47,319 bases of DNA from Gammaproteobacteria bacterium (GCA_028821405.1 JAPPGK010000110.1:1-47319); one strand, 5' to 3'; numbered from the stretch's first letter, positions 25,624 to 35,921 are shown. The notes: a model not told the origin generated them from the letters alone. Made by a program: numbers and translations.

Positions 25624-26787
25624 ATGGGTCGGCGAATATCCGGGCGCGTCGAGGTTCCTGGCGGGAAGCGTGAGCTAGTCCGTAGATTCTGGCTTGGGAT
25701 GGGGATCGCGGCGGTCGTGGCCTTCGTGGTCGTTCCCTTCGGCTACGCGATAACCGGACTCCATACCGACATCTTGATAGGCGCCGGCTGCGGGATTGCC
25801 ATCGGTGTCGGCATCGGCCTGCGGGGCGGTCCGCAGAGCGGCCTGTGGACCGGCATCCTGGTTGGTTCGATTGTCGGCGTCGCCGCCGCACTGCTCGCCG
25901 GGTTGGTGCCCGGAGACCCCGATGGCATCCTGGTGCCCCAGGTTCTGGCCTTGGCCGTTGGTTTGATCGTCGGGTTCCGCGGACCGTCGATCACCGGGTA
26001 CCGCGATCTAAGCCGCGAATCGTTGATCGTCTCGGTCCTGCTGGCCTTGGGGTTGCTGCCTGCTTGGATCGCCCAGGGCCGCTTCTCGGAGGGCTTGCTG
26101 GATGACAGTACGCTCTTGCCGGCGATTACCATCGCCTTCTTCGCCTGGATCGCATTGACCGGCGGGTTGCTGAGCCACCGCCGCGAGGGGTGGGTCGACA
26201 CGCGCCCGCCGGCACTGCTTGTCGGGGGTGCGGCATTGCTGCCCGCGTTGTTGGTGGTCGGCATGGCGACAGGCGCACTCCAGGAGGGGCGTGGTCTCTC
26301 GGGCATCGACCTCGTCGTCCCGACCGTCGTGATTCTGGGCTTCTTCGTTGCCGCTCCTGCGATCGCGTTCCTCTTCGGACGCACCGTCATCACCTGGCTT
26401 GAACCGCGGCTTCGCGTTTACGGACACCTTGTCGACTATCTTCGCGTCATGTGGATTCCCATCGGGGCGTTCGCCGTCGGCTACCTGACGATCATCGGCC
26501 TGTTCGCGGGGTTCTACGGCACGCTCGAGCGCTTTCTACCGGGTGCTTTCTCGAACGCCGGCACGGGAATCACCGATTGGCTGTCGTTTTCCTTCTTCGC
26601 GGCGCTGGGCCAGGACTTCGCGGGCATGAAGCCGGTTTCCGTCAGTGCGAAAATACTCGTGGGCACCCACCTGATCCTGTCGGCGGGTTGGGCGGTCGTC
26701 TTGTTTGCCGCCGTGATGTCATCCATTGGGCCGAAGCTCGACAAGATCGCGCAACGTCTCGACGGTGAGGGCGACGATTCGCCATAG
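25624..26787 (+). CDS. Polytopic membrane protein with channel-like C-terminal pore segment
   Basis: A 387-residue inner-membrane protein with an excellent ribosome site (GGAAGGAGG before the ATG). About nine to ten hydrophobic segments are visible. The Gly-rich N-half (IGAGCGIAIGVGIGL, WTGILVGSIVGVAA) is followed by a C-terminal unit of TM (MWIPIGAFAVGYLTIIGLFA), a short re-entrant-like loop (WLSFSFFAALGQDFAGMKPV) and a last TM (LIGT-type turn, then LSAGWAVVLFAAVMSSI). That layout resembles the two-helix ion-channel module (Ion_trans_2), but the TxGYGD filter is absent; ALGQDF occupies its place. It could be a channel of altered selectivity or merely similar in shape. The next gene, a CmcJ-like enzyme, starts 91 bp downstream. 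Confidence 0.65.
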   Translation: MGRRISGRVEVPGGKRELVRRFWLGMGIAAVVAFVVVPFGYAITGLHTDILIGAGCGIAIGVGIGLRGGPQSGLWTGILVGSIVGVAAALLAGLVPGDPDGILVPQVLALAVGLIVGFRGPSITGYRDLSRESLIVSVLLALGLLPAWIAQGRFSEGLLDDSTLLPAITIAFFAWIALTGGLLSHRREGWVDTRPPALLVGGAALLPALLVVGMATGALQEGRGLSGIDLVVPTVVILGFFVAAPAIAFLFGRTVITWLEPRLRVYGHLVDYLRVMWIPIGAFAVGYLTIIGLFAGFYGTLERFLPGAFSNAGTGITDWLSFSFFAALGQDFAGMKPVSVSAKILVGTHLILSAGWAVVLFAAVMSSIGPKLDKIAQRLDGEGDDSP

Positions 26788-26878
26788 GGGTTTCCCCCGG
26801 CCGCTCCCGGCCGCAACGCTTCCACCAAGCACCTGCGCGGTCTGCCATAATTGGGTGTTTAACACCAAGGGTATGCCA

Positions 26879-28150
26879 ATGGGCCGACCGAAAGTCATCG
26901 CAAACGAGCGTCGGGCGGATGCCGTTCCGCCCGCCTACGTCCCGTCCTTCGAACTCACCAAAGGACAGCCACCGCCGGTCGCGGCCAACGGGGGCCTGTC
27001 GTACATGTCGTTCGACAAGGACGGCGATGCCGGAACGGTTGCAGCGACCGTGGACGCGTTCGCCCTGATCGCCACGGGCGAGGGCCAAGCCGTGATCGAC
27101 ATGATCGAGAACGCGCCGCCGGGGCCCATCGAGACCCAGTGGGGGCTCGGGTTCCGCACCTACGACGAGTGCCTGGCCTACATCCGGGACACGAACATGG
27201 AGGCGCCGGAAGGCGGCTTGGCGCTGCCGCTGCGCTACACCGTCCACGAGGCCCCGTCCTATTCCATCGTCTCCTCCAACGCCCTTTGGCGCGACGGCGC
27301 ACGCAAGGCCGACCAGATGGCGTTGCGCAAGGAGGAGCGGGACATTGGACGACGATGTCTGTATTTCCCCCAGGTGCTCCGGGATGCGCGGCGGATGCAG
27401 GAGTACTACCCGGGTCTTAAGCCTGACAGCCCCGAATGCATGGACAGGCTCGGCGTGGCGCTCGCGCATTGCGAGTCCAAGTGCGAGAACTTCTACGACT
27501 CGGCGGAAGTGGAACGGGTGTTCTACCCGGAGATCGAGAAGCTACTCCTGGACTTCTTCCCCGGCGCGACCGACGCCCTCGTCTACAACCACGACGTGTT
27601 CAACAAGGACTACCAGGGAGATCGCACGGAGGATCAGGACAACAAGAATCCGGGTGTGAACCGGGGCTACGCGAACCTCGTGCACAACGACCTGAACGAC
27701 AACAGCGGTCGCGTGCGCTGCCGAGAGTTGCTTACCAGGAACCTGCGCAATTTCGGGCGGACCCAGCACTACACCGAGGCGCAAGCCGACGCGAAGATGT
27801 CACGGCGTTTCATGTCGATCAATCTCGCAAAGCCGATGGAGACCGTGGGACAGTATCCCTTCGTGCTCTGCGCCTGGCCTTCGTTCGCCGACCAGCCCTA
27901 CATCACCAACTACCGCATCTACGACGACCGGGTCGGCGAGACCACGCGCTTCACGTATCGGCCCGACCACGAGTGGTACTGGTTCCCCCAGCAGCAATCC
28001 ACCGAGGTCTCGATGCTCAAGTGCTACGACTCCATCACCGACGGTTCCGTCTCGCGCTGGTCCTTCCACACGGCCTGCGTCGATCCCACGGCACCGGAAG
28101 ATGCGCCTTGCCGCAAGAACGTCGTTGTCAGGTCCTTCGTCTTCTTCTAG
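26879..28150 (+). CDS. CmcJ/AsaB-type non-haem oxidoreductase family protein
   Basis: A soluble protein of 423 residues. The ATG at 26879 fits the AAGGG ribosome site better than the ATG six bases earlier. The C-terminal half matches the CmcJ/NvfI/GA4-desaturase-like family: YANLVHNDLNDNSGRVRC (putative iron-binding His-x-Asp), RRFMSINLAKPMETVGQYPF, then VLCAWPSF and YRPDHEWYWFPQQQSTEVSM, followed by WSFHTACVDPTAPEDAPCR. Family members catalyse oxidations or methoxylation steps in natural-product pathways and occur widely in proteobacteria and fungi without known substrates. No biosynthetic cluster surrounds this copy. It is convergent with the GH127 gene, and the space between them is a five-hairpin array. 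Confidence 0.78.
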   Translation: MGRPKVIANERRADAVPPAYVPSFELTKGQPPPVAANGGLSYMSFDKDGDAGTVAATVDAFALIATGEGQAVIDMIENAPPGPIETQWGLGFRTYDECLAYIRDTNMEAPEGGLALPLRYTVHEAPSYSIVSSNALWRDGARKADQMALRKEERDIGRRCLYFPQVLRDARRMQEYYPGLKPDSPECMDRLGVALAHCESKCENFYDSAEVERVFYPEIEKLLLDFFPGATDALVYNHDVFNKDYQGDRTEDQDNKNPGVNRGYANLVHNDLNDNSGRVRCRELLTRNLRNFGRTQHYTEAQADAKMSRRFMSINLAKPMETVGQYPFVLCAWPSFADQPYITNYRIYDDRVGETTRFTYRPDHEWYWFPQQQSTEVSMLKCYDSITDGSVSRWSFHTACVDPTAPEDAPCRKNVVVRSFVFF

Positions 28151-28155
28151 GAAAC

Positions 28156-28293
28156 CTACGTTCAAGTCCGTCCCTGGACTTGAACAGTAGCGAAACAAAT
28201 AGTTTCGCTCGCAAATTCAATGGCTTACGCCATCGAATTTGGCGGCACATCCCTGTGCCGCGCTAGGGAAGGTCTTGTTCAGACCTTCCCTAG
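28156..28293. other. Array of five consecutive distinct stem-loops between convergent genes
   Basis: Essentially the whole gap folds into back-to-back hairpins. H1: ctac+gttcaagtcc (28156-28169) with ggacttgaac+gtag (28176-28190, one bulged a). H2: agcgaaac (28189-28196) with gtttcgct (28202-28209). H3: caaattc+atggc (28212-28224) with gccat+gaatttg (28229-28241), one internal mismatch. H4: gcggcaca (28242-28249) with tgtgccgc (28254-28261). H5: ctagggaaggtct (28263-28275) with agaccttccctag (28281-28293). Loops are 4-6 bases. The five stems are unrelated in sequence, so this is not a tandem repeat. H5 covers the GH127 stop codon. A bidirectional terminator, a structured RNA or a cruciform-forming site are all possible. 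Confidence 0.8.
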
Positions 28294-30149
28294 TCGGCGT
28301 AGGCACACCTGAAATAGGTTCGCGGGCCCGAGCTGTCGGTGCATGCCTGGTGGTAGGGCACAAGGGCGATTCCCGTGTCCGCGATGGAATGGGAACCGTC
28401 CGTAGACCGGCGAAGCATCGCGAGTGCCTCAGCCGGAGTCCGCCCTTCGAAAGGCTCATCGCCCGGGATCGACGAGACCTTCTGCGCTAGCGCAACCGGT
28501 CCTTGGCTGAAGGCGATCCACCGCTGGCCACCCTCGCCTTCCTGAACGTCCATGCGGAGTTCCGGCTCCGCCTCGATCGCCAGGACATCGCCGCGTTCCC
28601 AACGGCGGCGCAACTCGAAGAAACCGCGTTCGTTCGTGGTGACGTCCACGCCCGCGCCGTTGACCCGCACTTGCCGCAGGACCACGCCGTCCGGGAGCCT
28701 GAATTCGCAGGTGAAGGTTCGCCGAACGCGCGTCTCGAACCGGATCTCGGTCGTCGGATCGGCAGGGAAATCCCCCTCGACGGTCAATACACCGCCGCCG
28801 AACGCTTCGCTCAATTCCACGCGGCAAGCCGCCAAGGTGCCGATCGACAGATGGCCGTCGATCTCCCCCACCAGATGTGCCGCTGCCATCTCCATCGCCC
28901 GCGGCATGCTCGATGCACAACAGGTGATGGTGTCGACATAGGCTGGCTCGACCTCGTTGGGAGCCGTGTAGTAGCACCACCGCATCCCGTCGGCGTGTTG
29001 GTGACCGTGGAGACTGTTGTATAGGGTCGCCTCGGCTGCATCGAGGTACTTGCTCTCCCCTAGGACCTCGAAGAGTTGCAGGCAAAGCTGTATCCAGGTC
29101 GTATCGCAGCATCCCTCCACCGAGACCTCCCAGGGATCGAAATCTTCGGCCCGGGCAAAGCACTCGCGGTTGCCGTTGTAGTCCGTGTGACGGGTCCACG
29201 GACCGCCGGTGACGAGAAGGTGCTTCGCCTTGATCTCGTTCCAGCCGTTCACCGCCGTACGGAGATACTCGTTCTTCCCCGTACACCGATAAAGGCGCAG
29301 ATACCCCAGGAGGTTGGCCATGATCTGGTAGCCCTTGCCTTCGCCCGGATGGACCACGCCGCCGCCCGTGAGGAGGGAACTCATCAGCCGCAGGCCGGGA
29401 TTGGCTTCCATCCGCTCCACGATATGCTCGGCGAAGGCGAGATACCTGGCATCGGAGGTACGCTCGTAGAGCATGACGATGGATTCGAGCAGCGTCGTTG
29501 CCGAGATGCCCTTGCGCGTTCCGTAGTGCGTGAGGTCGGCACCGCCTTCGCCGTAGACCTCGATCAAGAGGTCGGCCATTCGCCGGCAAGCGTCGACGAC
29601 GGCCTCGTTGGGGAAGACGCGCTCAAAGGTGAGCAGCCCGTAGAGATTGTAGCGATGCGTCCACGTGTCCCACCCGCCACGCCGCTTCTTCGCCTTGCCC
29701 CTATCCATGTCGTCGTGCCGTTGGGCCAAGGGCACGTCTTCCGGGAGCGCCACGAATGTCTGCTCGGGACCGTAGGTGCCGAGATAACCATTGGGCAACT
29801 GGGTCGCGAGCAAACGCTCGACGCTCTTCGCAAGTGCCCGCGCGAGCCGGTCGTCGCCGGTCATCAACCAGGTGAGCGTCGCGGCGTGCAGCCACTTGCC
29901 GAGGTGTTCGCCTTGCCAGGGGTGCGCGCCCGGCCTGTTCTCGAAGCCATCGATGAGATAGCCGGCCTCGGCCATGAACCAAAGCCGATGATGGCGCCAC
30001 ACCTCGAGTCTCGCGCCCTGGGATCCTCCCACCGCCACTGTCCGAAGAGCGCGCCACTTGTTCACGAGCCAATCACCAAGCCGCTGACGAGGAGCTGTCG
30101 ACTCTAGCGAGTGCGTCCTCCCCAGACAACGCGGCGTTTCCAAACCCAT
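28290..30149 (-). CDS. Glycoside hydrolase family 127 (beta-L-arabinofuranosidase-like)
   Basis: A cytoplasmic-type glycosidase of 619 residues; the ATG at 30149 is preferred over the longer frame to 30236. It has the GH127/DUF1680 layout: an alpha-barrel N-half (GEHLGKWLHAATLTWLMTGD, QLPNGYLGTYG, WDTWTHRYNLYGLL) and a beta-sandwich C-half. The zinc site of HypBA1-type enzymes is recognisable as E345-x-C347 (WEVSVEGCCDTTW) and the pair C410-C411 (DTITCCASSMPRAM), the second pair including the nucleophile Cys of the family. An extra Cys (C348) follows the first. No signal peptide is seen. It would release terminal L-arabinofuranose-like sugars; the exact sugar is not certain. It is divergent from the PhyH gene at 30260. 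Confidence 0.9.
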   Translation of the reverse strand: MGLETPRCLGRTHSLESTAPRQRLGDWLVNKWRALRTVAVGGSQGARLEVWRHHRLWFMAEAGYLIDGFENRPGAHPWQGEHLGKWLHAATLTWLMTGDDRLARALAKSVERLLATQLPNGYLGTYGPEQTFVALPEDVPLAQRHDDMDRGKAKKRRGGWDTWTHRYNLYGLLTFERVFPNEAVVDACRRMADLLIEVYGEGGADLTHYGTRKGISATTLLESIVMLYERTSDARYLAFAEHIVERMEANPGLRLMSSLLTGGGVVHPGEGKGYQIMANLLGYLRLYRCTGKNEYLRTAVNGWNEIKAKHLLVTGGPWTRHTDYNGNRECFARAEDFDPWEVSVEGCCDTTWIQLCLQLFEVLGESKYLDAAEATLYNSLHGHQHADGMRWCYYTAPNEVEPAYVDTITCCASSMPRAMEMAAAHLVGEIDGHLSIGTLAACRVELSEAFGGGVLTVEGDFPADPTTEIRFETRVRRTFTCEFRLPDGVVLRQVRVNGAGVDVTTNERGFFELRRRWERGDVLAIEAEPELRMDVQEGEGGQRWIAFSQGPVALAQKVSSIPGDEPFEGRTPAEALAMLRRSTDGSHSIADTGIALVPYHQACTDSSGPRTYFRCAYAD

Positions 30150-30259
30150 GCCAAGACCTGCCCAGACGGTGGTGTTTTTGGGTGAACCCCGTAGAGCGTG
30201 CGCCGTCCTTTGCAAAACCGAGGCGATAAAATCCACTTATCCCATTTGGAGCACCAAAG

Positions 30260-30940
30260 GTGACCCAGGCACAGACGGCGGATCTCAAGGCCGACTTCGA
30301 CCGCGACGGCGTGGTGATCATCAGGAACTTCGTCACGCCCGAGAAAGCACGGGAGATTTGCGCGCGTGCCGAGGAAGCGACCAGGGACGTGTCGCGCAAT
30401 GGGCCATTCAGCAATGTCACCAAGGGTCTGGAGAGACGGGACAGCTACTTCGGCGACCTGCTCAACGACGGCCCCCAGGTCCCGATCCTCGAGGCACTAC
30501 TCGGCAAGAAACCGGAACCGAGTACCGCCAGCCTCTTCACCAAGATTGACAACCAGCAGCAAGTGCATCCGCACTCCGATGCCATCGATGGCATCGTGAC
30601 CTGGATCGCGCTCGACGAGACCGACGAGCGCAACGGCTGCCTGCAGTTCCTCAAGGGCTCCCATAAGCGCCAGGAGGAGTTTCGGCACCTAAGGGCGCAT
30701 ACGCCGACGGACCTGTCCGACCACCCCGACCGCTTCGAGGCGGCGATGAGTCCCGGCGATATCGTGATCTTCCGCCCCACCACGGTCCACTGGTCCGGTC
30801 CCAACCACGACGGTTCGGTTCGCCGAGGGTTCAACTGCTTCTACGTCGGCGATCCCTTCAAGGGCTGGAAGAACAAGCAGGCTTACAGGAAGGACTGGCA
30901 AGCCGCAAAGAAAGCGAAACTCGGGGCGATGGCCAAGTAG
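30260..30940 (+). CDS. Phytanoyl-CoA dioxygenase (PhyH) family oxygenase, short form
   Basis: A third Fe(II)/2-oxoglutarate oxygenase, 226 residues, GTG start at 30260 with GGAGCACCAAAG before it. Iron ligands are H105-S-D107 (VHPHSDAIDG) and H177 (TTVHWSGPN), with R188 or R189 (SVRRGFNCFY) for the co-substrate. ERNGCLQFLKGSHK is the conserved PhyH turn. The C-terminus is Lys-rich (DWQAAKKAKLGAMAK). It is shorter than the copies at 15.6 and 17.0 kb and closer to ectoine-hydroxylase-like small members, though no ectoine genes are nearby. Divergently placed from GH127 and convergent with the amidase, ten bases between stops. Confidence 0.87.
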   Translation: MTQAQTADLKADFDRDGVVIIRNFVTPEKAREICARAEEATRDVSRNGPFSNVTKGLERRDSYFGDLLNDGPQVPILEALLGKKPEPSTASLFTKIDNQQQVHPHSDAIDGIVTWIALDETDERNGCLQFLKGSHKRQEEFRHLRAHTPTDLSDHPDRFEAAMSPGDIVIFRPTTVHWSGPNHDGSVRRGFNCFYVGDPFKGWKNKQAYRKDWQAAKKAKLGAMAK

Positions 30941-30949
30941 CCTCGCCGC

Positions 30950-32335
30950 TCAATCGAGGGTGGGGTACGCGAATCCTGCGGCGCCCTCGAAGGCGCTTCC
31001 GATCCCCACGAGGCTCGCCTCGCCCAAGTGCGGGCCAATGAGTTGAAACGCCCGCGGCAGGCCCTCGCCGTCGATGTCGAGGGGTAGCGTTATCGACGGA
31101 TGACCGGAGTAGTCGAACGGTGCCGTGAACCGGATGAAACGCTCCCTCGGCTGGCGTGCGTTGGACGGCGACGAGCGCTCGGCCGCAGGGATCGGTCCCG
31201 GCATACAGGGCGCGATCATTGCGTGCACGCCACGCAGCATGTCGTCCAGATCGGTTCGAAAGCGAAGTCGTTCCTCCTCCAGTCGCGCGTAGTCGCCTGC
31301 CGAGGCAGCAAGGCCGGTCTCGATCAAACCCGCCAACGCCGGCCCGTATTCGTCTTTCCGCGCCGGATAGGTCGCCGCGTGGGCGCGGGCACAGTCCACG
31401 CCGCAGGTGATTGCCCAGTTGTCGGCGAGGACCGTGTGATCGGGTAACCGAACCTCGATCACGTCAACGCCCAGATCGGTCAGCACGGCCAGGGCATCGC
31501 GCACGGCATCAACGACGGACCCGGCGACGTCCTCCGTCACATAGGACCAATCGACCCCAATCCTCACGCCATCCAAACGTTCCCGCACCACCGCCGTATA
31601 GATGGGAACCGGCGCATCAAGCGACGTCGGGTCGCGTCCATCCTTCCCTGCCATCGCGCCAAGCATCCGGGAGGCATCCTCCACCGAGCGCGCCATCGGC
31701 CCGACGTGGTCAAGCGACTGGGCAAGGGGAAAGACCCCATGCCGGCTCACCCGCCCATAGGTGGGCTTGATGCCCACCAGGCCACAGGCGGCGGATGGAA
31801 ACCGGATGCTGCCGCCCGTGTCGGTTCCGATGGCGCCGTGGGCGAGGCCCGCCGCCACCGCGACCCCAGAACCCGACGACGAGACGCCCGTCCAGCGATC
31901 CGCCTGCCACGGGTTGATCGGTGGCTGCACCGAGGGATGGTGGTCGCTGAAGGCACCTTCCGTGAGTTTGACCTTGCCGAGGACCAGGGCCCCTGCCGCC
32001 TCCAGCCGCCGCACGACCGTGGCGTCCTCGTCCGGCTGCCAGTCCGCCATCACCGCCGTTCCGCAGGTCGTGGCGATGCCACGGGTGCACAGCAGGTCCT
32101 TCAGCGCGATCGGTGCGCCCTGCAGCGGCCCGGGTGCTTCGCCCCTCGCCATCGCGGCGTCGAGGTGGTGGGCGCGTTCGATGGCCCGGTCGGCGTAGAC
32201 CCGGACGTAGGCGCCCAGTTCGGGGTCGAGGCGGGCAATCCGTTCGAGCATGGCCTCGGCGACCCGCTCCGCCGTCAACGCGCCGCTCTTGACACCTCGC
32301 GTCACGTCGGAGAGCGAAAGCCGGTGAATGTCCAT
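30950..32335 (-). CDS. Amidase (amidase-signature family)
   Basis: Hydrolyses a carboxamide; substrate unknown. From the ATG at 32335 the protein is 461 residues, normal for the family. The Ser-cisSer-Lys triad is K79 (APIALKDLL), S152 (TGVSSSGSG) and S176 (DTGGSIRFP); the 24-residue spacing of the two serines fits the family exactly. CGLVGIKPTYGRVSR is the usual segment after the nucleophile. The C-terminal region (TAPFDYSGHPSITLPL) matches GatA-like amidases, but no GatB/GatC genes are present, so a free-standing catabolic amidase is more likely than the tRNA amidotransferase. Confidence 0.92.
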   Translation of the reverse strand: MDIHRLSLSDVTRGVKSGALTAERVAEAMLERIARLDPELGAYVRVYADRAIERAHHLDAAMARGEAPGPLQGAPIALKDLLCTRGIATTCGTAVMADWQPDEDATVVRRLEAAGALVLGKVKLTEGAFSDHHPSVQPPINPWQADRWTGVSSSGSGVAVAAGLAHGAIGTDTGGSIRFPSAACGLVGIKPTYGRVSRHGVFPLAQSLDHVGPMARSVEDASRMLGAMAGKDGRDPTSLDAPVPIYTAVVRERLDGVRIGVDWSYVTEDVAGSVVDAVRDALAVLTDLGVDVIEVRLPDHTVLADNWAITCGVDCARAHAATYPARKDEYGPALAGLIETGLAASAGDYARLEEERLRFRTDLDDMLRGVHAMIAPCMPGPIPAAERSSPSNARQPRERFIRFTAPFDYSGHPSITLPLDIDGEGLPRAFQLIGPHLGEASLVGIGSAFEGAAGFAYPTLD

Positions 32336-32438
32336 CAACACCCCACAACGCCCACCCTCGCATTCGGGAAGGCTCTGCTAGCATGCGGCCACAAGGAACC
32401 CCAATTCGGCTCTATCCTAATACACGGACTCCGAACCA

Positions 32439-33734
<1,296 letters not shown>

Positions 33735-33843
33735 TTGATTGGAGGGTCCGACGCCCCGACCCGACCACCGAGAGGAGCGGCACGATTCTTCCGAGTCGCC
33801 AACGCATGCGTTCGTCACGCGCCGGTTTGGTGGACCCGGGGTA

Positions 33844-35415
33844 GTGGAGGAGCAGGCACTCGGGTCACCGAGCCCCAACACGTCGGACAGAACCCGCGTC
33901 ATCGGTCTCGTGCTGGGCGTCGTCGCGTTCGCGGTGCTGACCGTGTTTCCGGTGGATCCGGGGAACGACCCGGCCAGCCGGCTGGCCGCCATCGCCGCTC
34001 TCATGGCGATCTGGTGGATGACCGAGGCCATACCACTCTTCGCCACCGCCCTGTTGCCCCTGGTGCTGTTCCCCCTGCTCGGGATCATGTCGGGCAAGGA
34101 AACGGCGCCGTCCTACATCAACAGCGTCATCGTGTTGTTCATCGGCGGATTCATGATCGCGCTCACGATGCAGCGCTGGAACCTGCATCGGCGGATCGCA
34201 CTCAACATCATCCGCCTGGTCGGCGGTGGACCGGCGCGCATCGTGCTCGGGTTCATGGTCGCCGCCGCCTTCCTGTCGATGTGGATCTCGAACACCGCGA
34301 CCGCGGTGACGATGGTGCCCATGGGACTCGCCGTCGTCTTGCAGGTCGAGGAGCGCTTGGGCGCCGGCAACCCCAGTGCCCACCGGTTCTCCGTGGGGCT
34401 GATGCTCGGTATCGCCTACGGTTGTTCCGTGGGTGGCATGACGACGTTGGTGGGTACGCCGCCCAACCTCTCCCTGGTGCGCATCTTCGAAATCCTGTTC
34501 CCCGAGGGACCCGGCATCGCCTTTGGCCAATGGATGATCGTCGCGCTCCCGGTCGGTGCCATCATGGTGGTGATCGCATGGTTCGTCATCACCCGCGTAC
34601 TCTACCGGGCACCCGGCGAGGTCAAGGTCGAAGCCGCGGTGGTGGAGCGCGAACTCGAGCGCTTGGGACCGATCACGTTCGAGGAACGGGCCATCCTCGC
34701 CGTGTTCGCGGCCACCGCACTGCTGTGGGTGTTCCGCGTGGACCTCACCCTCGGGACATTCACCCTGCCGGGCTGGTCGCGCCTCCTGCCGTGGCCCGGG
34801 CTCGTAGACGACGGCACCGTCGCGATCACCATGGCCTCGTTGCTGTTCTTCATTCCAGGTCGCGGTCCCGACGGCGAGCCGACCCGACTCATGGGCACCG
34901 AAGTCATTCCCCGCCTTCCGTGGAACGTCGTGCTATTGATCGGGGGTGGCTTTGCGCTGGCGGCGGCTTTCCAGCAAACGGGGCTCGCGCAGTTCATCGG
35001 CGGTCAGTTCGCCGCCGCCGGCGTACTGCCGGTGTTCGTCCTGATCCTGCTCGTGTGCCTCGCGCTGACGTTCCTCACCGAGCTCACCAGCAACACCGCG
35101 ACCACCGAGATGATCCTGCCTATCCTGGCATCGGTGGCCGTGGTCACCGGCACCCACCCCTTGATGCTAATGATTCCGGCGACGATGTCCGCGTCCTGCG
35201 CCTTCATGATGCCGGTGGCCACGCCCCCGAACGCCATCGTGTTCGGCAGCAACCGGTTAACCATCGCGGAGATGGCCCGCGCCGGCATCATCCTGAACCT
35301 GATCGGCGCAGTGGTGATCGCCAGCATCGTCTACACCCTCGGCCTCGTCGTGTTCGGCATCGAGCCGGGCGTTCTGCCCGGCTGGGCGGAATCGCTCGCG
35401 AGCGGCGAACACTGA
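33844..35415 (+). CDS. DASS/SLC13-family sodium:anion symporter
   Basis: Inner-membrane transporter for dicarboxylates, sulfate or similar anions. It has the two signature Ser-Asn-Thr motifs of the family: WISNTATAVTMVP and ELTSNTATTEMILP, each in the hairpin-tip context, plus GIAYGCSVGGMTTLVGTPPN and SCAFMMPVATPPNAIVFGSN. About eleven hydrophobic segments. The frame is open from a TTG at 33739, but the first 35 residues are Arg/Pro-rich and unlike the family, so the GTG at 33844 (523 residues) is preferred; neither start has a strong ribosome site. Its GTG lies 109 bp after the APC permease. Confidence 0.9.
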   Translation: MEEQALGSPSPNTSDRTRVIGLVLGVVAFAVLTVFPVDPGNDPASRLAAIAALMAIWWMTEAIPLFATALLPLVLFPLLGIMSGKETAPSYINSVIVLFIGGFMIALTMQRWNLHRRIALNIIRLVGGGPARIVLGFMVAAAFLSMWISNTATAVTMVPMGLAVVLQVEERLGAGNPSAHRFSVGLMLGIAYGCSVGGMTTLVGTPPNLSLVRIFEILFPEGPGIAFGQWMIVALPVGAIMVVIAWFVITRVLYRAPGEVKVEAAVVERELERLGPITFEERAILAVFAATALLWVFRVDLTLGTFTLPGWSRLLPWPGLVDDGTVAITMASLLFFIPGRGPDGEPTRLMGTEVIPRLPWNVVLLIGGGFALAAAFQQTGLAQFIGGQFAAAGVLPVFVLILLVCLALTFLTELTSNTATTEMILPILASVAVVTGTHPLMLMIPATMSASCAFMMPVATPPNAIVFGSNRLTIAEMARAGIILNLIGAVVIASIVYTLGLVVFGIEPGVLPGWAESLASGEH

Positions 35416-35507
35416 CTATGAGACTCGGTCTGAACAGACTCGTCGTGACGACACGCATGATCGCCCGCAACGACTCCCTTTCCAACCGGCAACCCGCGTG
35501 GTGACCC

Positions 35508-35921
35508 ATGGCCAAAGAACCCGTACCCATCAAGTTTCCACCGGACAAGCAGCTGGCAGAACGCTTCGCCCGCGTCGTTCAGATCGCGCAGAGATATCCC
35601 GGCGTCGAAGAAAGCCGAAGCTACGGTACCCCGGCGATCAAGGTGAAGCGCAAGCTGCTGGCCCGTCTGCGTTCGGAGGCGGAGGGCGGTCTCGCCATCG
35701 TTTGCGACTTGATGGAGCGCGAGATGTTGATGCAGGCAGCCCCCGAGACGTTCTACATCACCGACCACTACGCCGATTGGCCCATGGTGCTGATCAACCT
35801 GGAAACGGTGCGTTGGGACGCCATGCCCGACATCCTCGAACGAGCCTGGCGGCGTGTCGCATCCCCGGGCCTTCTCAAGCAATACGACACGTCGGCAACG
35901 CCTCCCGCCAAGCCGCGCTAA
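35508..35921 (+). CDS. MmcQ/YjbR-like protein
   Basis: A 137-residue soluble protein of the YjbR/CyaY-like fold. Recognisable features are YPGVEESRSYGTPAIKVKRK near the start, the middle LAIVCDLMEREMLMQAAPETF, and the end YADWPMVLINLETVRWDAM followed by LERAWRRVASPGLL. The family is often annotated as DNA-binding on structural grounds, but its function is unproven. It precedes the GCS2 ligase gene by 67 bp on the same strand. Confidence 0.85.
   Translation: MAKEPVPIKFPPDKQLAERFARVVQIAQRYPGVEESRSYGTPAIKVKRKLLARLRSEAEGGLAIVCDLMEREMLMQAAPETFYITDHYADWPMVLINLETVRWDAMPDILERAWRRVASPGLLKQYDTSATPPAKPR

Noticed and set aside
28156-28293. Reading the hairpin array as integron attC sites or a CRISPR
   Set aside because: The stems differ in sequence and lack the R/L box layout of attC and the constant repeat of CRISPR; no integrase or cas gene is present.
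30950-32335. Calling the amidase GatA of the tRNA amidotransferase
   Set aside because: No gatB or gatC adjoins it, and the signature is shared by all amidase-family enzymes.
33735-35504. A 589-codon plus-strand frame over the DASS symporter
   Set aside because: The symporter frame carries both SNT motifs and the hydrophobic helices; this frame is Arg/Gly-rich shadow sequence.
35418-35504. A 28-codon plus-strand frame before the YjbR-like gene
   Set aside because: It has no clear ribosome site and an unremarkable composition; probably chance.
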